33,657 bases of DNA from Caloramator sp. (GTDB lineage Bacteria > Bacillota > Clostridia > Clostridiales > Caloramatoraceae), in NCBI GenBank assembly GCA_026417075.1, contig JAOADY010000025.1, forward strand, positions 1-33,657. Reading direction: 5' to 3'. The notes beneath the pieces were generated by a model. The model was given only the letters and a program-made list of their open reading frames with translations, searched no databases and was not told the origin of the DNA. Positions 33,067 through 33,657 of the stretch are shown here, piece after piece; within the stretch, counting starts at the first letter, position 1, and each line of letters opens with the position of its first letter. A program made the translations under genes and the position numbers.

Positions 33067-33657
33067 ATGAATATAGGGATAGACGCAAGAGCCGCAAGAT
33101 GGTACAGGGGAACAGGAAAAGGAACCTATACCTCTCAGCTTATATACAATATAAACCTTATTGATAAGATAAACCGCTATCTTCTCTTTTTACCCGATGA
33201 GAACGTTTCAGACTTAAACCCAGGGGATAACATAGATATAAAGATGATATCCGAGGATAGGAAGGAAAACTTTTGGGTGGAAATAGATATACCAAACATT
33301 TTAACAGACACAGGAATAGACGTTTACCATGTGCCTCAAAATGGTATAGGTCTTCCAAAGATAAAAAACTGCCCCTTTGTAATTACCCTTCACGATGTAA
33401 TTCCTTTTAGGATGCCAGAAACCGTAGGACCTCAGTATTATGAGATTTATATGAGGGAAATTCCTGAAATTATACCCCTTTGCGATGCTATAATAACCGT
33501 ATCAGAATATTCGAGAGAGGATATTGCAAAGGCTTTATCTTATCCCAAGGATAAGATATTTGTAACCCATCTTGCTGCAGAGGATATATACTATCCAAGA
33601 AACAAAAAGCTGTGTAAAGAATTTATTAAAGAAAAGTATGGGATTGAAGATAAGTTT
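33067..33657 (+). CDS. Group 1 (GT4-type) glycosyltransferase, CotSA-like, truncated by the window edge
   Basis: 197 codons are open from the ATG at 33067 to the right edge, with no stop. AGGAAAGG precedes the start. The N-terminal GT-B domain is recognisable: MNIGIDARAARWYRGTGKGTY is the donor-side opening of many GT4 enzymes, followed by VYHVPQNGIGLP, FVITLHDVIPFRMPE and AIITVSEYSREDIAKAL, then KIFVTHLAAED at the linker to the missing C-terminal half. These motifs and the closeness to a cotS-like gene suggest a spore-coat or surface-polysaccharide glycosyltransferase such as CotSA. The sigma-K-like promoter upstream agrees with that, but the substrate is unknown. Confidence 0.88.
   Translation, partial: MNIGIDARAARWYRGTGKGTYTSQLIYNINLIDKINRYLLFLPDENVSDLNPGDNIDIKMISEDRKENFWVEIDIPNILTDTGIDVYHVPQNGIGLPKIKNCPFVITLHDVIPFRMPETVGPQYYEIYMREIPEIIPLCDAIITVSEYSREDIAKALSYPKDKIFVTHLAAEDIYYPRNKKLCKEFIKEKYGIEDKF

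Overview
The window is a chromosomal segment of a low-GC, spore-forming member of the Clostridia. The evidence is A/T-rich coding sequence, strong GGAGG-type ribosome binding sites, U-tailed hairpin terminators, and a dense set of endospore genes (spoIIR, a gerABC operon, ypeB, an alpha/beta SASP, sipL, yabG, cotS). The presence of sipL (DUF3794 plus LysM) rather than the Bacillus spoVID arrangement points to Clostridia. Species cannot be named from the sequence alone. No rRNA, tRNA, CRISPR array or replication origin was seen.

Layout. (1) 1-6.1 kb, minus strand: pyrG, a small Cys-rich protein, a transaldolase-like aldolase, glpX, rho and rpmE. This is the same backbone order as Bacillus pyrG-ywjG-fbaA-ywjH-murAB-glpX-rho-rpmE, but without fbaA and murAB. 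Several genes have their own sigma-A-type promoter and terminator. (2) 6.2-10 kb, minus: a UPF0173-type metallo-hydrolase, a DUF1934 protein, murI, an alpha/beta SASP and ypeB. (3) 10.2-11.3 kb, plus: an MGDG-synthase-type glycosyltransferase, converging on spoIIR. (4) 11.3-16.1 kb, minus: a two-TM small protein, gerA, gerB and gerC (germinant receptor), then spoIIR behind a good sigma-F-like promoter. (5) 16.3-21.5 kb, minus: cphB-cphA (cyanophycin hydrolysis and synthesis), then ispE and a MobA-like nucleotidyltransferase. (6) 21.7-26.1 kb, minus: yabG, a SpoIID-amidase fusion lacking a signal peptide, veg (strong promoter) and sipL. (7) 26.2-29.9 kb, accessory: a secreted CAP-domain protein, an internally deleted IS66-family relic, an Rpn-family nuclease, and a 662-bp relic of a transposase-plus-ATPase transposon with about 85-bp terminal inverted repeats. 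A third copy of that repeat's end abuts the IS66 relic. (8) 29.9 kb to the right edge: cotS-like kinase (minus), pepF (plus), and the start of a CotSA-like glycosyltransferase (plus) behind a sigma-K-like promoter.

How the genes fit together. Much of the window serves the spore cycle: inter-compartment signalling (SpoIIR), coat anchoring (SipL), coat processing (YabG), coat proteins (CotS/CotSA), DNA protection (SASP), germinant sensing (GerABC), cortex breakdown (YpeB), and probably a nitrogen reserve (CphA/CphB). Housekeeping genes for CTP, the isoprenoid precursor pathway, peptidoglycan D-glutamate, gluconeogenesis and transcription termination are interleaved. The least ordinary items are the SpoIID-amidase fusion, the two-TM protein leading the ger operon, and the layered mobile-element relics around the Rpn gene. 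All calls come from reading the sequence; no database search was run.
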